Assembly: GCA_046497075.1 (NCBI GenBank)
Contig: JAWOGF010000042.1
Span: 1 to 49,146, forward strand
DNA from: Saliniplasma sp046497075
GTDB lineage: Archaea > Thermoplasmatota > Thermoplasmata > Halarchaeoplasmatales > Halarchaeoplasmataceae
Direction of reading: 5' to 3'
Length of the DNA: 49,146 bases
The first letter of the stretch is position 1. Every line of letters begins with the position of its first letter. The translations under genes and the position numbers were made by a program. Below, piece after piece: positions 40,433-49,027 of this stretch. The notes beneath the pieces are model-generated. The model saw only the letters and a program-made list of their open reading frames with translations. It was not told where the DNA came from and made no database searches.

Positions 40433-42871
40433 ATGGGTGTGTTGGAATCTCTATTGGAAACTGAAAAATCATGTGATTTTGTAAATCGATGGGGAGAGCT
40501 CGATGAGTTAAAAGAGCATATGAAAGAGACCTTGAAAGGTAACGGGAGATTCGTACTACTGAAAGGAGAAGCAGGAGTTGGAAAAACAAGGATCGCTGAA
40601 AAGTTTAGTCAAGATTGCAGCGAAAACGATTTTAGGTTCATGTGGGGAAGATGTCTTTATCATGAAAGTACAGATCCATACATACCCTTTATCGAAGCTT
40701 TAGGAGATTATATCAAAAGAGATGAAAGTGATAGTTCAACCTCTACGAGTGAAGGATATGTAGGATTAGGTGCGAGTGCCGTAAGCCGATCCTCAACGGA
40801 TAAGCCTATCTCTTTAGTCGGGTTAGGTTCCTCAACGGATAAATCGTTAGAGATCTCTATATCAAACGAAAGGGAAGTAATGTTCACGAAGGTAATTAAT
40901 CTGGTAAAAAATCTATCTGAAGAACAACCACTTCTACTCTTCTTAGACGACCTACAATGGATAGATGAAGCATCATCACAGTTGCTACATTTCCTAGTCA
41001 GGAATATACATGACGATAGAGTTATGGTAATGGGAGCATACAGACCTGAAGAACTAAAAACCCATGGTAAGAAAAAGCCGTTAGAGGTTTTATTAGAGAG
41101 GACGAAACATGAAGGAATAGTTAATATTCTAGAGATCAATCGGATGGGATTTCAACCCGTTTCCGAGATAGTTAAAAAGCAACTTCAAACTTCGGACCTA
41201 CCTGAATCGTTTCTCCTCACGATCTATAAAGAAACTGAGGGTAATCCATATTATGTTCTTGAGATATTAAATTCCATGGTAGATGAAGGAGTGATCAATC
41301 CTTATTCATATAATTGGAACCCACAAGAAGATCTAATAGATATCTCTATCCCTTCATCTATCAAAGATATTACCAACAGAAGGATAGAAAGATTAGACGA
41401 TATGGAAAAGAAAGTATTGATGTATGCTTCAGTGATAGGCACTGAGTTTAATTTTGAGGTACTTGAAAATGCTATAGATATGGACGTTTTGAAATTGTTA
41501 GATACCTGTGAAGATCTGGAGAATCATGACATTATAAGTGAAAAGAAAGATACTGATAAAGAGATATATCGTTTCAATCATCTTCAGTTGAGGATGACTA
41601 TTTATGGCAACATGGGTAAAACTAGAAAAAGGATACTCAATAAACAGATTGGAGACGCTATTGAGGAGTTCTATGAAGATGAATTAGAAGAACATTATTA
41701 CTCATTGAGCAGGCATTTTTATGAAGGGAAAGTCTATGACAAGGCTTATGAGTATTCAATTAAAGCAGCTGAAAAAGCTCTAAATGCGTTCGCCATAGAA
41801 ACTGCAATAAAATATTACGAAAATGCCCTTGCATCACTAAGAAAATCAAATGATATCGAGGATAGCCAAAAAAAGATGATATCGATATTGAATAGTATCG
41901 GAAAATTATCTTATGAGATCAGCGCCACTGAGCGTGCACTAGAGGCTTTCCGATCTCTACTTGAGCTATCTGAAAAAACAGGAGAAGAAAACATACAGGC
42001 TAATGCTTTAAGGTGGATAGGCCATACCCATAGTGATTCTCAAGATTTTGAATCTGCCAATGAATCTTATCAAAAGGCTCTTGAATTATATGACGAAGAA
42101 TCAAAAGGATACACGGATTGTAAAAGGGGAATGGGATATCTTATATGGAGAGAAGGGGAATTCGAAGAAGCTTTAGAATTATATCAACAGGTCGTCAAAG
42201 AAGCAAAAGAGCTGAAAGATGATCATATCTTATCTTTAACCTACATCGATATGGGGAATATTTACGCTCAAAAGGGACAGAACGAAAAAGCCATTGAATA
42301 TTATGAAAGGAGTATCCCAGCCCTGAAAAAACAAAACTCGTATAAAGACCTAGAAAGGGCATATAATAACATGGGCGATCAATTCATGAAGATGGCAGAA
42401 TGGGAAAAGGCCATAGAACATTTCCAAAAGACCATGGATTATGCAAAAAAGATAGGTGATAAAAGATTCATAGGATGGAGTTATTTTAACCAGGCAGAAG
42501 CCTTAGCTAGAAAGGGTGATATGGAAAAGGCCAAAAAATATACTGATAGGGCAGAGAAGGTTATGAAACCTATTCGGGAGAAGATCGGTTTATCTTCAGT
42601 TGAAAGGATCAGAGCTATAATACAAAGGATGCAAGGAGACTTGGAAAAGGCTCTATCCTCAATGGAAAGATCTTGGTCTTATATCGAGGACCTCGATATA
42701 CCCTTCCCTAAAGCTGAAAACAGTTACGAATTGGGCAGGATCTATTTAGAAAAAGATGAACCAGAAAAGGCTAAAGAAAACCTTGAGAAGGCAAAGAGGA
42801 AATTTGAAAGACTAGGTGCATATCAGTATCTAGATAAAGTGAGGAAACATCTCGAGACTTTAAAAGATTAA
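40433..42871 (+). CDS. AAA/STAND ATPase with long TPR array
   Basis: An 812-residue protein. Residues 15-330 are an AAA_16-like ATPase: FVNRWGELDELKEHM, Walker A GEAGVGKTR (45-53), Walker B LLLFLDDLQWIDEAS, then a helical ATPase lid. A serine-rich stretch (residues ~97-135, STSTSEGYVGLGASAVSRSS and a repeated SLVGLGSSTDK) interrupts the ATPase domain. From ~400 to the end are about ten TPRs (YEYSIKAAEKAL, ANESYQKALELYDEES, AIEYYERSIPAL). No DNA-binding domain is seen. Such proteins are signal-integrating STAND ATPases. A TATA-like AGTTTTATTAAT about 30 bases before the ATG makes the message nearly leaderless. Confidence 0.8.
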   Translation: MGVLESLLETEKSCDFVNRWGELDELKEHMKETLKGNGRFVLLKGEAGVGKTRIAEKFSQDCSENDFRFMWGRCLYHESTDPYIPFIEALGDYIKRDESDSSTSTSEGYVGLGASAVSRSSTDKPISLVGLGSSTDKSLEISISNEREVMFTKVINLVKNLSEEQPLLLFLDDLQWIDEASSQLLHFLVRNIHDDRVMVMGAYRPEELKTHGKKKPLEVLLERTKHEGIVNILEINRMGFQPVSEIVKKQLQTSDLPESFLLTIYKETEGNPYYVLEILNSMVDEGVINPYSYNWNPQEDLIDISIPSSIKDITNRRIERLDDMEKKVLMYASVIGTEFNFEVLENAIDMDVLKLLDTCEDLENHDIISEKKDTDKEIYRFNHLQLRMTIYGNMGKTRKRILNKQIGDAIEEFYEDELEEHYYSLSRHFYEGKVYDKAYEYSIKAAEKALNAFAIETAIKYYENALASLRKSNDIEDSQKKMISILNSIGKLSYEISATERALEAFRSLLELSEKTGEENIQANALRWIGHTHSDSQDFESANESYQKALELYDEESKGYTDCKRGMGYLIWREGEFEEALELYQQVVKEAKELKDDHILSLTYIDMGNIYAQKGQNEKAIEYYERSIPALKKQNSYKDLERAYNNMGDQFMKMAEWEKAIEHFQKTMDYAKKIGDKRFIGWSYFNQAEALARKGDMEKAKKYTDRAEKVMKPIREKIGLSSVERIRAIIQRMQGDLEKALSSMERSWSYIEDLDIPFPKAENSYELGRIYLEKDEPEKAKENLEKAKRKFERLGAYQYLDKVRKHLETLKD

Positions 42872-42872
42872 T

Positions 42873-43322
42873 TCACTCGTATATCCATTCCTCTTCTGAT
42901 CGAGAATAATCTTGGTATTCCTCTTTATCGAAAAATATATTCAATTCTCTCTCCGCACTTTTTTTAGAATCCGCAGCATGGACTATGTTCCTTCCGATCT
43001 CTATACCATAATCTCCACGTATGGTACCTGGTGAAGCTTCTTTGGGGTCGGTTTCTCCAACTATCTTTCTGACCATAGAGATAGCAGAATCTCCTTTTAA
43101 AGCCATTGCTACAACAGGACCAGATGTTATATACTCCAGTAAAGGTTCATAGAAATCTTTTCCCTCATGTTCAGCATAGTGTTCAGAAGCTGTCTCTCCG
43201 TCGACCGATAGCATCTTTAGGGCTATAATCCTCAAACCCTTTTCTTCAATCTTAGAGATTATATTACCAATCAAACCTCTTTGAACACCATCAGGTTTAA
43301 CCATCAAAAAGGTAGTTTCCAA
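42873..43322 (-). CDS. ndk: Nucleoside diphosphate kinase
   Basis: About 149 residues. TTFLMVKPDGVQRGLIGNIISKIEEKGLRI, AEHEGKDFYEPLLEYITSGPVVAMAL, and the active-site His in NIVHAADSKKSAERELNIFF are all present. It makes NTPs from NDPs. I choose the TTG at 43322 (METTFLMVKP) because GGGTGAT stands five bases before it and the family normally starts there; a GTG nine bases upstream is the alternative. It is the last gene of the L7Ae-S28e-L24e operon. Confidence 0.93.
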   Translation of the reverse strand: METTFLMVKPDGVQRGLIGNIISKIEEKGLRIIALKMLSVDGETASEHYAEHEGKDFYEPLLEYITSGPVVAMALKGDSAISMVRKIVGETDPKEASPGTIRGDYGIEIGRNIVHAADSKKSAERELNIFFDKEEYQDYSRSEEEWIYE

Positions 43323-43332
43323 AATAATCACC

Positions 43333-43587
43333 CTATCCTTTCTTCTTTTTTATAATCCTCTTCTTAGATTCCTTGGCTTCTTTCTTATGGTAAGTCTTCA
43401 CAGCTTTCTCTTGAGCATGTTTTCTTGTCCACTTGGTTTCTCTCGCTTTCCTGTCCAGACCGATCATATTCTTTTCACACTTGCTGTTACAAAAATTGAA
43501 TGTCTGGCCATCGGTTTTTATAAATAATTTACCAGTCCCTGGTTCTATCTTATTGCCACAGAAAGAACATTCCTTGGCTTCGACCAT
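43333..43587 (-). CDS. rpl24e: Ribosomal protein L24e
   Basis: An 84-residue protein with the zinc finger CSFCGNKIEPGTG...CNSKCEKN, then KARETKWTRKHAQEKAVK. It is a large-subunit protein. It lies two bases after the S28e gene and 10 bases before ndk. The lysine-rich C-terminus (KKEAKESKKRIIKKKKG) is typical in kind but a little long. Confidence 0.92.
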   Translation of the reverse strand: MVEAKECSFCGNKIEPGTGKLFIKTDGQTFNFCNSKCEKNMIGLDRKARETKWTRKHAQEKAVKTYHKKEAKESKKRIIKKKKG

Positions 43588-43588
43588 A

Positions 43589-43801
43589 CTATCTGACCCC
43601 TATACTCTTTGCTTCTCTAGCGGTCTCTCTTAGCATCAATTTGTCACCTTTTTGAACCGGGCCCATTACATTCCGAGTGATGATCCTACCTTCATCTCTA
43701 CCTTCGAGAACTCTGACTTTTACCTGGGTAGCCTCACCAGTCATACCGGTTCTACCCACGATCTCGACAACTTCACCCGGTGTACCTTCATATTCAGCCA
43801 T
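43589..43801 (-). CDS. rps28e: Ribosomal protein S28e
   Basis: A 70-residue protein with GTPGEVVEIVGRTGMTGEATQVKVRVLEGRDEGRIITRNVMGPVQ in outline and the invariant ending LMLRETAREAKSIGVR (RETAREAR-like). It is a small-subunit OB-fold protein. GGAG lies before the ATG. In the conserved archaeal ribosomal cluster. Confidence 0.93.
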   Translation of the reverse strand: MAEYEGTPGEVVEIVGRTGMTGEATQVKVRVLEGRDEGRIITRNVMGPVQKGDKLMLRETAREAKSIGVR

Positions 43802-43833
43802 TTAAAACTCCTCTTTTATGGATTTTTAGTCTA

Positions 43834-44199
43834 TTACTTCAATTCTTCTACAGACTTTTTAATGTTTTCTATCATTTGTTCCGCTTTGCCCGGATCTGTT
43901 ATAGCTACAGAAGCAGAAGGGGCTTCGATACCAGAAGCAGCTCCCAATTCCTGTTTACTGGGTACATAGGAATAAGGAACACCCCTTTCTTCACAGAGTA
44001 AAGGCATATGGGCCAAGATCTCCGGTGGGTTTACATCCTCCGCCATGACGACCAACTTTGCATCTCCTCGTTCTACAACCTTGGTCACTTCATTGGTCCC
44101 TTTTCTAACTTCGCCAGTATCTCTAGCGATCTCTACTGATTCATAACTTTTATCGATCAAATCGTCGGACATTTCGAAATTTACATATATTTTTGCCAT
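43834..44199 (-). CDS. rpl7ae: Ribosomal protein L7Ae
   Basis: A 121-residue protein. It opens AKIYVNFEMSDDLIDKSYESVEIA, with GTNEVTKVVERGDAKLVVMAEDVNPPEILAHMPLLCEERGVPYSYVPSKQELG in outline, the family core. L7Ae binds kink-turns in rRNA, box C/D and H/ACA RNAs and RNase P. I use the ATG at 44199, preceded by GAGGTG; the ORF upstream is not needed. First gene of the operon. Confidence 0.93.
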   Translation of the reverse strand: MAKIYVNFEMSDDLIDKSYESVEIARDTGEVRKGTNEVTKVVERGDAKLVVMAEDVNPPEILAHMPLLCEERGVPYSYVPSKQELGAASGIEAPSASVAITDPGKAEQMIENIKKSVEELK

Positions 44200-44362
44200 C
44201 TTTAACACCTCTTTCGGACTGATAGTCCTCATAAGTCATCGGTTAATTACCAATGGAACAAGCCCTTTACAGAAGGTATGATATAAAAACCTTTTTCATG
44301 CGAGTTTTCATGCGAGGCCAATATATCCATAAAGATTATAGTGAGAATCGATATCTATGTGT

Positions 44363-46126
44363 ATGAAAGGTTGGTGGAACAAATCAGTTCGTGTAGATCT
44401 TAGAACAGGAAGGATCAAATCCGAGGATATCGGTAAAGATAAACTCAAAAACTTCCTCGGTGGGAGAGGTCTTGGAGGTAGACTACTTTTCGAAGAGATT
44501 CAACCAACAGATGATCCGATTGATAAGAACACGTTGATATTTGCCAGAGGACCCTTAACAGGCACTATAGTCCCCACAAGTGGGAGATTCTCCGTGTCGA
44601 CAAAATCCCCTCTTACAGGAACGATATTAGACTCCAATGTTGGTGGGTTTTTGGGGAAAGAGTTTTCATCTACTGGTTTCGACGCTTTGATAATCCAGGG
44701 TGAATCCGATGTCCCAGTAATTATAAGGATCGATGATGAAGATGTGAGTATTGAAGAAACCGATCTCTGGGGAAAAAAGGTCGGAGAAACGCTGGATGAA
44801 CTAGATGAGATGAGTGCAGTCATAGGACCTGCAGGCGAAAATCTAGTTCGTTTCGCAAATGTAGTCACCGATGACGATAGGGTATTCGGAAGAGGAGGAA
44901 TCGGAGCTGTGATGGGGTCTAAGAAGTTAAAAGGGATCTCCGTCCAAGGGGACAGGAGAGTAGAAATAGAGGATGAAGAACGCTTAAAAGATTATGTGAA
45001 AAAAGCCGTGTCCAAGATCAGCTCGTCGCCGATCACCTCTAGAGGATTGAAGAAGTTCGGAACTCCCATCCTGGTAAACCTCTTAGATTGGCTTGGGATG
45101 TTCCCAATCGAGAATTTTCAAAGGGTTAAGGATGAGAGAGTAGATAATCTATCTGGGGAAACCATGAGGGAGGAGATAGTTAACGAACACTATGGCTGCC
45201 ATGCATGTCCGATTAGGTGTGGTTTGAAAACACAGACAGATCAGGAAGAAGGCAAGGGACCGGAATATGAAAGTGTATGGGCTCTAGGCGCTAATCTCGG
45301 GAACTTTGATCTGAAAAAAACTACTAAAGCGAATTATCTCTGTAACGAGTTGGGGCTGGATACCATATCTACAGGAGGGACTATCGCCTGCGCCATGGAG
45401 ATGGCTGAAAGAGAGATATGGGATAAAACCAGAGGATTCAACAATGATATAAACGAACTGATCAAGATGATCGCCTACAGAAAGGGGGTAGGGGATGAAT
45501 TAGCGGGGGGATCGAAGGAACTATGCAATAGATATGGCTGCAATCTCTCTATGAGTGTAAAAGGGATGGAGCTTCCGGCTTATGATCCACGTGGTGCTGC
45601 AGGACAAGCACTATCTTTCGCAACTTCCAACCGTGGAGGATGCCATCTCAGAGGTTATATGATCGGAGAAGAGATATTTGGTGTTCCAAAGCTTTTTGAC
45701 AGGTTCAATACTAGCGGTAAGGCCGAGGTAGTTAAACGTTCACAAGAAAGGAACGCATATCTAGATTCACTTACAGTCTGTAAGTTCAGTTCTTTTGCTT
45801 TAGACGAAGAATACTATTCTAGATTTTTAGAAGCAGTGACTGGAATAAAATATACTGTAAGTGAGCTCCACACCATCGGAGAAAGGATATACAATATGGA
45901 ACGGGCTTTCAATACTTTGAATGGTTTCTCTAAAATGGATGACCAGTTACCAGATCGATTCAGTGAACCTTTATCAGAAGGTGCTAGTTCTGGTAATGTT
46001 TTCGATATGAATATAATGCTCGAAGACTATTATAAGATCATGGGATGGAACGAAGATGGTAATCCGACTCAAAAGAAATTAGATGAGTTAAGTTTAGGTT
46101 GGCTGACCGGATTTGATACCTTTTAA
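44363..46126 (+). CDS. Aldehyde ferredoxin oxidoreductase (tungsten)
   Basis: A 587-residue AOR. It starts MKGWWNKSVRVDLRTGRI, includes the tungstopterin-binding LGGRGLGGRLLFEEI, FSVSTKSPLTGTILDSNVGG and AYDPRGAAGQALSFATSNRGGCHLRGY, and the cluster motif CHACPIRCG with the fourth Cys in LTVCKFSS. It oxidises aldehydes to acids with ferredoxin, typical of anaerobic archaeal peptide or sugar metabolism. The typical start is the ATG at 44363; a second ATG six bases upstream is less likely. No MoaD-like gene is adjacent. Confidence 0.9.
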   Translation: MKGWWNKSVRVDLRTGRIKSEDIGKDKLKNFLGGRGLGGRLLFEEIQPTDDPIDKNTLIFARGPLTGTIVPTSGRFSVSTKSPLTGTILDSNVGGFLGKEFSSTGFDALIIQGESDVPVIIRIDDEDVSIEETDLWGKKVGETLDELDEMSAVIGPAGENLVRFANVVTDDDRVFGRGGIGAVMGSKKLKGISVQGDRRVEIEDEERLKDYVKKAVSKISSSPITSRGLKKFGTPILVNLLDWLGMFPIENFQRVKDERVDNLSGETMREEIVNEHYGCHACPIRCGLKTQTDQEEGKGPEYESVWALGANLGNFDLKKTTKANYLCNELGLDTISTGGTIACAMEMAEREIWDKTRGFNNDINELIKMIAYRKGVGDELAGGSKELCNRYGCNLSMSVKGMELPAYDPRGAAGQALSFATSNRGGCHLRGYMIGEEIFGVPKLFDRFNTSGKAEVVKRSQERNAYLDSLTVCKFSSFALDEEYYSRFLEAVTGIKYTVSELHTIGERIYNMERAFNTLNGFSKMDDQLPDRFSEPLSEGASSGNVFDMNIMLEDYYKIMGWNEDGNPTQKKLDELSLGWLTGFDTF

Positions 46127-46177
46127 AATCGATTATAATCCTCAAAAATTATAGATGAAGATCGTAATTCCAGCGGT

Positions 46178-46864
46178 TCAACACAAGCGACCTATAACAA
46201 TTTTTATGGGTATCACTACGATACATTCTTCAATGCTCTTTTCGATCTTGAAACCAGCGTCTTCCAGTACCCTCTCTGGAACTATTGGTCTGCAGTCTAT
46301 TATTTTTGGAAAGATATCATGGAGGAACTCATAGATATCTACAAAAATATTATCATCTTTAAAAAGAGTGATTATACCCAATCTACCGTCGCTTTTTAAA
46401 ACCCTTCTTATCTCAGTTAAAACTCTTTTAATCTCTGGAGTGTCGAAAAGTTCGAGTGTGAAACTAAATAATATTTTATCGAAATGATCTTCTTTAAAAG
46501 GTAAGTTCAAAGCATCGCCACATACTAAATAAACATTCTTGATATCTCTTTCCCGATCTAACTTTGCTTTACTTACTGCGGCCATCTCAGTCGATATATC
46601 GAGGCCAATCACGGTCCCCTCAGATTTTACTTCCCTCCCCATCTTCATCAAAGCCTCTCCGGTTCCAAAACCTATCTCTAAAATGCTTTCACCTATGCCG
46701 AGATCTAATAGTTCAATACCCATGTCCCTATACTTTTTCTCGAAAATGCCCTCAAAATAACCATAAAACCAAGAAATCTTATCGTAATGTTTTTTGGCTT
46801 CTCTCCTATCTCTATTCACCCTTTTGATATCATCTTTATAATCTTTAATGTGAGATGAATTCAT
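46178..46864 (-). CDS. Class I SAM-dependent methyltransferase
   Basis: A 228-residue protein. HYDKISWFYGYFEGIFEKKYR, then ILEIGFGTGEALMKMGR (motif I), VIGLDISTEMAAVSKAKL and DALNLPFKEDHFDKILFSFTLELF, as in UbiE/COQ5-type enzymes. The methyl acceptor is not readable. The arginine/lysine-rich N-terminus (RVNRDRREAKKHYDK) is notable but shared by some relatives. It is convergent with the AOR gene. Confidence 0.8.
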   Translation of the reverse strand: MNSSHIKDYKDDIKRVNRDRREAKKHYDKISWFYGYFEGIFEKKYRDMGIELLDLGIGESILEIGFGTGEALMKMGREVKSEGTVIGLDISTEMAAVSKAKLDRERDIKNVYLVCGDALNLPFKEDHFDKILFSFTLELFDTPEIKRVLTEIRRVLKSDGRLGIITLFKDDNIFVDIYEFLHDIFPKIIDCRPIVPERVLEDAGFKIEKSIEECIVVIPIKIVIGRLC

Positions 46865-46907
46865 ATTACATATATGTGCATCGATAGATGTAATGTTTTT
46901 GCTGAGG

Positions 46908-47426
46908 TCACGATTCGATCATTTCTTTCAAGGTATCAAAAGAGATCGGTTCTTTTTTCAGCATCTCACGGTCTTCCATCAAATCGATGAATTTTTCCTT
47001 TTCTTTGATCCTCGTTTTGTAAAAATGTTCAGCCCTCTTATATCCATCCTCAGTATAAACCACATACAAGGTTCTCGGTAGTTCTTTGATATTATAATAT
47101 ACCGTATCCACCTTATTTATGGGAATCCTCATTATCTCCGTACCTACCCTCGTGTTATACTTGATTATAGAATTACCTTCAAGTAACATATCATCCATCA
47201 GTGACCGATAATTTCCAAAATCCTTCATCAATCTGTAACCTATAAAAAAGATATAGCCAAACCCAGCAATATAATAGAACAAACGATAATAGAACCGACT
47301 TTCATAAAGAGTGACCACCCCGATAAAAGAACCCATGAGAACCATTACGATGATCTTTTTATACATCTTGCGTCGTCTGAGTTCTTTCTCCTTCTTTAGA
47401 TCTTCTTCATAATCTGGGTCTTCCAT
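46908..47426 (-). CDS. Two-span membrane protein with PH-like domain
   Basis: A 172-residue protein. A charged N-terminus (YEEDLKKEKELRRRKMYKK) precedes two hydrophobic spans (IVMVLMGSFIGVVTLYES, LFYYIAGFGYIFFIGYRLM). The C-terminal ~100 residues (NSIIKYNTRVGTEIMRIPINKVDTVYYNIKE...LYVVYTEDGYKRAEHF) look like a beta-rich PH-type domain. Function unknown. GGTGTAAGG precedes the ATG. Confidence 0.6.
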   Translation of the reverse strand: MEDPDYEEDLKKEKELRRRKMYKKIIVMVLMGSFIGVVTLYESRFYYRLFYYIAGFGYIFFIGYRLMKDFGNYRSLMDDMLLEGNSIIKYNTRVGTEIMRIPINKVDTVYYNIKELPRTLYVVYTEDGYKRAEHFYKTRIKEKEKFIDLMEDREMLKKEPISFDTLKEMIES

Positions 47427-47513
47427 CCTTACACCGTCATTTCAAAAAGAAATATACAATATAATTAAAAACCTTCCGGTAATTCCTAAATAGTCACATC
47501 TTGGCTTTGATAT

Positions 47514-48128
47514 CTATTCCACATAATCCTCTGTATGCTGACATTCCGGATAATTATTACACCCATAAAATTTTCCGTATTTTCCATCTCTAATTGTCAT
47601 CTCGCTTCCACATTCAGGACAAGTTTTCTTTTTGTCCTTTTTTTTAATCTTTTGTAGAGTTCTATGATCCTTTATAGCAGTTTGTGCTAATCCATCCGCC
47701 CTGCCATTCTTTGCTCTCATTATATGTGTAAATTCGACTGTTAAAGATTCCTTCTCAAATTCCTTGATTAATCCTTTCAACTCTTCATAAAGATTAACGA
47801 TATTACTCGACTTAACAGACCAATCGCCATTTATCTGGTTGACGAGTAATTGAGAATCAGACATCACGGTGATTTTGTGGACATCTTCATACCGTTCTTC
47901 AGATGATTTTAGCCATTCAAGTGCCTTTATAGGTGCCATATATTCTGCAAAGTTGTTAGTTGCCCCATCTCCCTCTTTCAATATTCCATAGTCTTCCCTA
48001 ACCGTTCTACCTCCTCTCTCGATTAGATATCCATAGGCAGCTAATCCACCTGGGTTTTTCCCGCTGCATGCTCCATCCGTATGTACTACCAGTTCTTTAT
48101 ATTCTCTCTTGTCTCTCGACATCATCAT
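47514..48128 (-). CDS. rnhA: RNase HI fused to a topoisomerase-type C4 zinc finger
   Basis: A 204-residue protein. The RNase HI core has its catalytic residues: Asp18 (VHTDGACSG), Glu62 (NNFAEYMAP), Asp91 (VMSDSQLLV) and Asp145 (RADGLAQ). After a lysine-rich linker (KIKKKDKKK), CPECGSEMTIRDGKYGKFYGC..YPEC gives a four-cysteine zinc ribbon (Cys170, 173, 190, 196) like those at the C-terminus of topoisomerase I. It degrades RNA in RNA-DNA hybrids, and the ribbon could target single-stranded DNA. Several ATG codons in a row leave the exact start open. Confidence 0.88.
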   Translation of the reverse strand: MMMSRDKREYKELVVHTDGACSGKNPGGLAAYGYLIERGGRTVREDYGILKEGDGATNNFAEYMAPIKALEWLKSSEERYEDVHKITVMSDSQLLVNQINGDWSVKSSNIVNLYEELKGLIKEFEKESLTVEFTHIMRAKNGRADGLAQTAIKDHRTLQKIKKKDKKKTCPECGSEMTIRDGKYGKFYGCNNYPECQHTEDYVE

Positions 48129-48184
48129 TACATCCTTGCACTGTCATAAAACCTTTACCTTTAAGCTTAATGGAAAAAGAATAT

Positions 48185-48713
48185 TTTAACTCTTAACCCA
48201 AGAAGTCACCTTCCTAAATCACTGATCTAGGTGGGTGATGAATTTGGATAGTTTTATGTACATGAAAAAAGATGTATTACATGAGAAATCAGGATGTTGG
48301 AAAGTCCCAAGTTCTCCAAGTTGGTGGAGAGCATCAGGGCAGGGGAGAATAGACAACTCTCCTGAACGAAGAAAACCTCTTCTGACATCAGGAGCACCGT
48401 GACCGTGCTCGAAGCCACTACCGACGACCCGTCCTCTGCAACGCAAGTTGGTGAGGTAGGTAGCAACCGTCAAAAAGGTGGACGTTCCGCCCTATCAGGA
48501 CGTTCCTGATAGATTTCTTCGGTAGTCCGAAAACCAGATGATATTTTTGGAATCAAATTCCAAATAGTGTAACAATTTTGAAAAAAATTATTACTAACTT
48601 AGAATTATTCTATAATTCTGAGACTCGATGGAATTCTCTTTAGAATTCCAGTAGATACGGATGAATGGAAGGAAGCACCTTCCTAACCAAAGGTTAGGTG
48701 GGTGAGGAGGTCA
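48185..48713 (+). mobile_element. 529-bp hairpin-ended non-autonomous element, copy 2 (IS200/IS605-like)
   Basis: The inverted sister of 11563-12091. The left hairpin is 48206-48238 (TCACCTTCCTAAATCA C TGATCTAGGTGGGTGA) and the right hairpin 48676-48704. The right half also contains TATCAGGA-CGT-TCCTGATA (48493-48511), TTTGGAATCAAATTCCAAA (48546-48564), AGAATTATTCTATAATTCT (48601-48619) and GGAATTCTCTTTAGAATTCC (48630-48649). The left flank TTTAAC and the right end GGTCA are shared by both copies. No transposase. It lies 57 bases upstream of the RNase HI start. Confidence 0.75.
48478..48713 (+). ncRNA. Candidate omega-RNA-like structured RNA in the element
   Basis: This low-confidence call covers the palindrome-rich right end of copy 2. 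In IS605/IS1341 transposons, the 3' end of tnpB with the right end encodes the omega-RNA that guides TnpB, and the guide is the flanking DNA after the right end. The hairpin series here has that position. Copy 1 has the same series on the minus strand at 11563-11800. No promoter or tnpB is identified, so expression is unproven. Confidence 0.25.
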
Positions 48714-48782
48714 CGTACCTTTTTAGATGTGACTTAATTGATTTATATATAATATACCTAGATAGGTGTGTAACATTTTAAA

Positions 48783-48953
48783 TCATTTGAATATATGTAA
48801 TATTTTGTTTATGCACGAAGATAGATCTCTTTTTTTTATGATTCCTTGTGCTCTCTTTAAACAATTACAGAATTCATTTTTTTGCTCATTTTCTTCCACT
48901 GATCCGGGATTGTTTTTTTCTCTGATATCTTTGACTGTATCACGGTCTAACAT
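48783..48953 (-). CDS. Possible small protein of 56 residues
   Basis: A short charged ORF, MLDRDTVKDIREKNNPGSVE at the start, three Cys in the second half (FCNCLKRAQ, SSCINKI). GGAGATG lies nine bases before the ATG, a reasonable ribosome binding site, which is the main support. The neighbourhood is AT-rich and next to a mobile element. No family is recognised and it could be a remnant. Confidence 0.35.
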   Translation of the reverse strand: MLDRDTVKDIREKNNPGSVEENEQKNEFCNCLKRAQGIIKKRDLSSCINKILHIFK

Positions 48954-49027
48954 GTTAATTCCATCTCCTTTTATTTTCAATAACTAGGTCTATTCAAGAT
49001 AATAAATAGAAAAAAGGTGTTTGAGAT

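Noticed and set aside
48219..48473. 84-codon ORF inside mobile element copy 2
   Set aside because: Same as copy 1; differences between copies do not favour silent sites in this frame as far as I can see by eye.
48766..48987. 73-codon plus-strand ORF near the right end
   Set aside because: Phe/Leu-rich, no ribosome binding site, and opposite to a better-supported minus-strand ORF.
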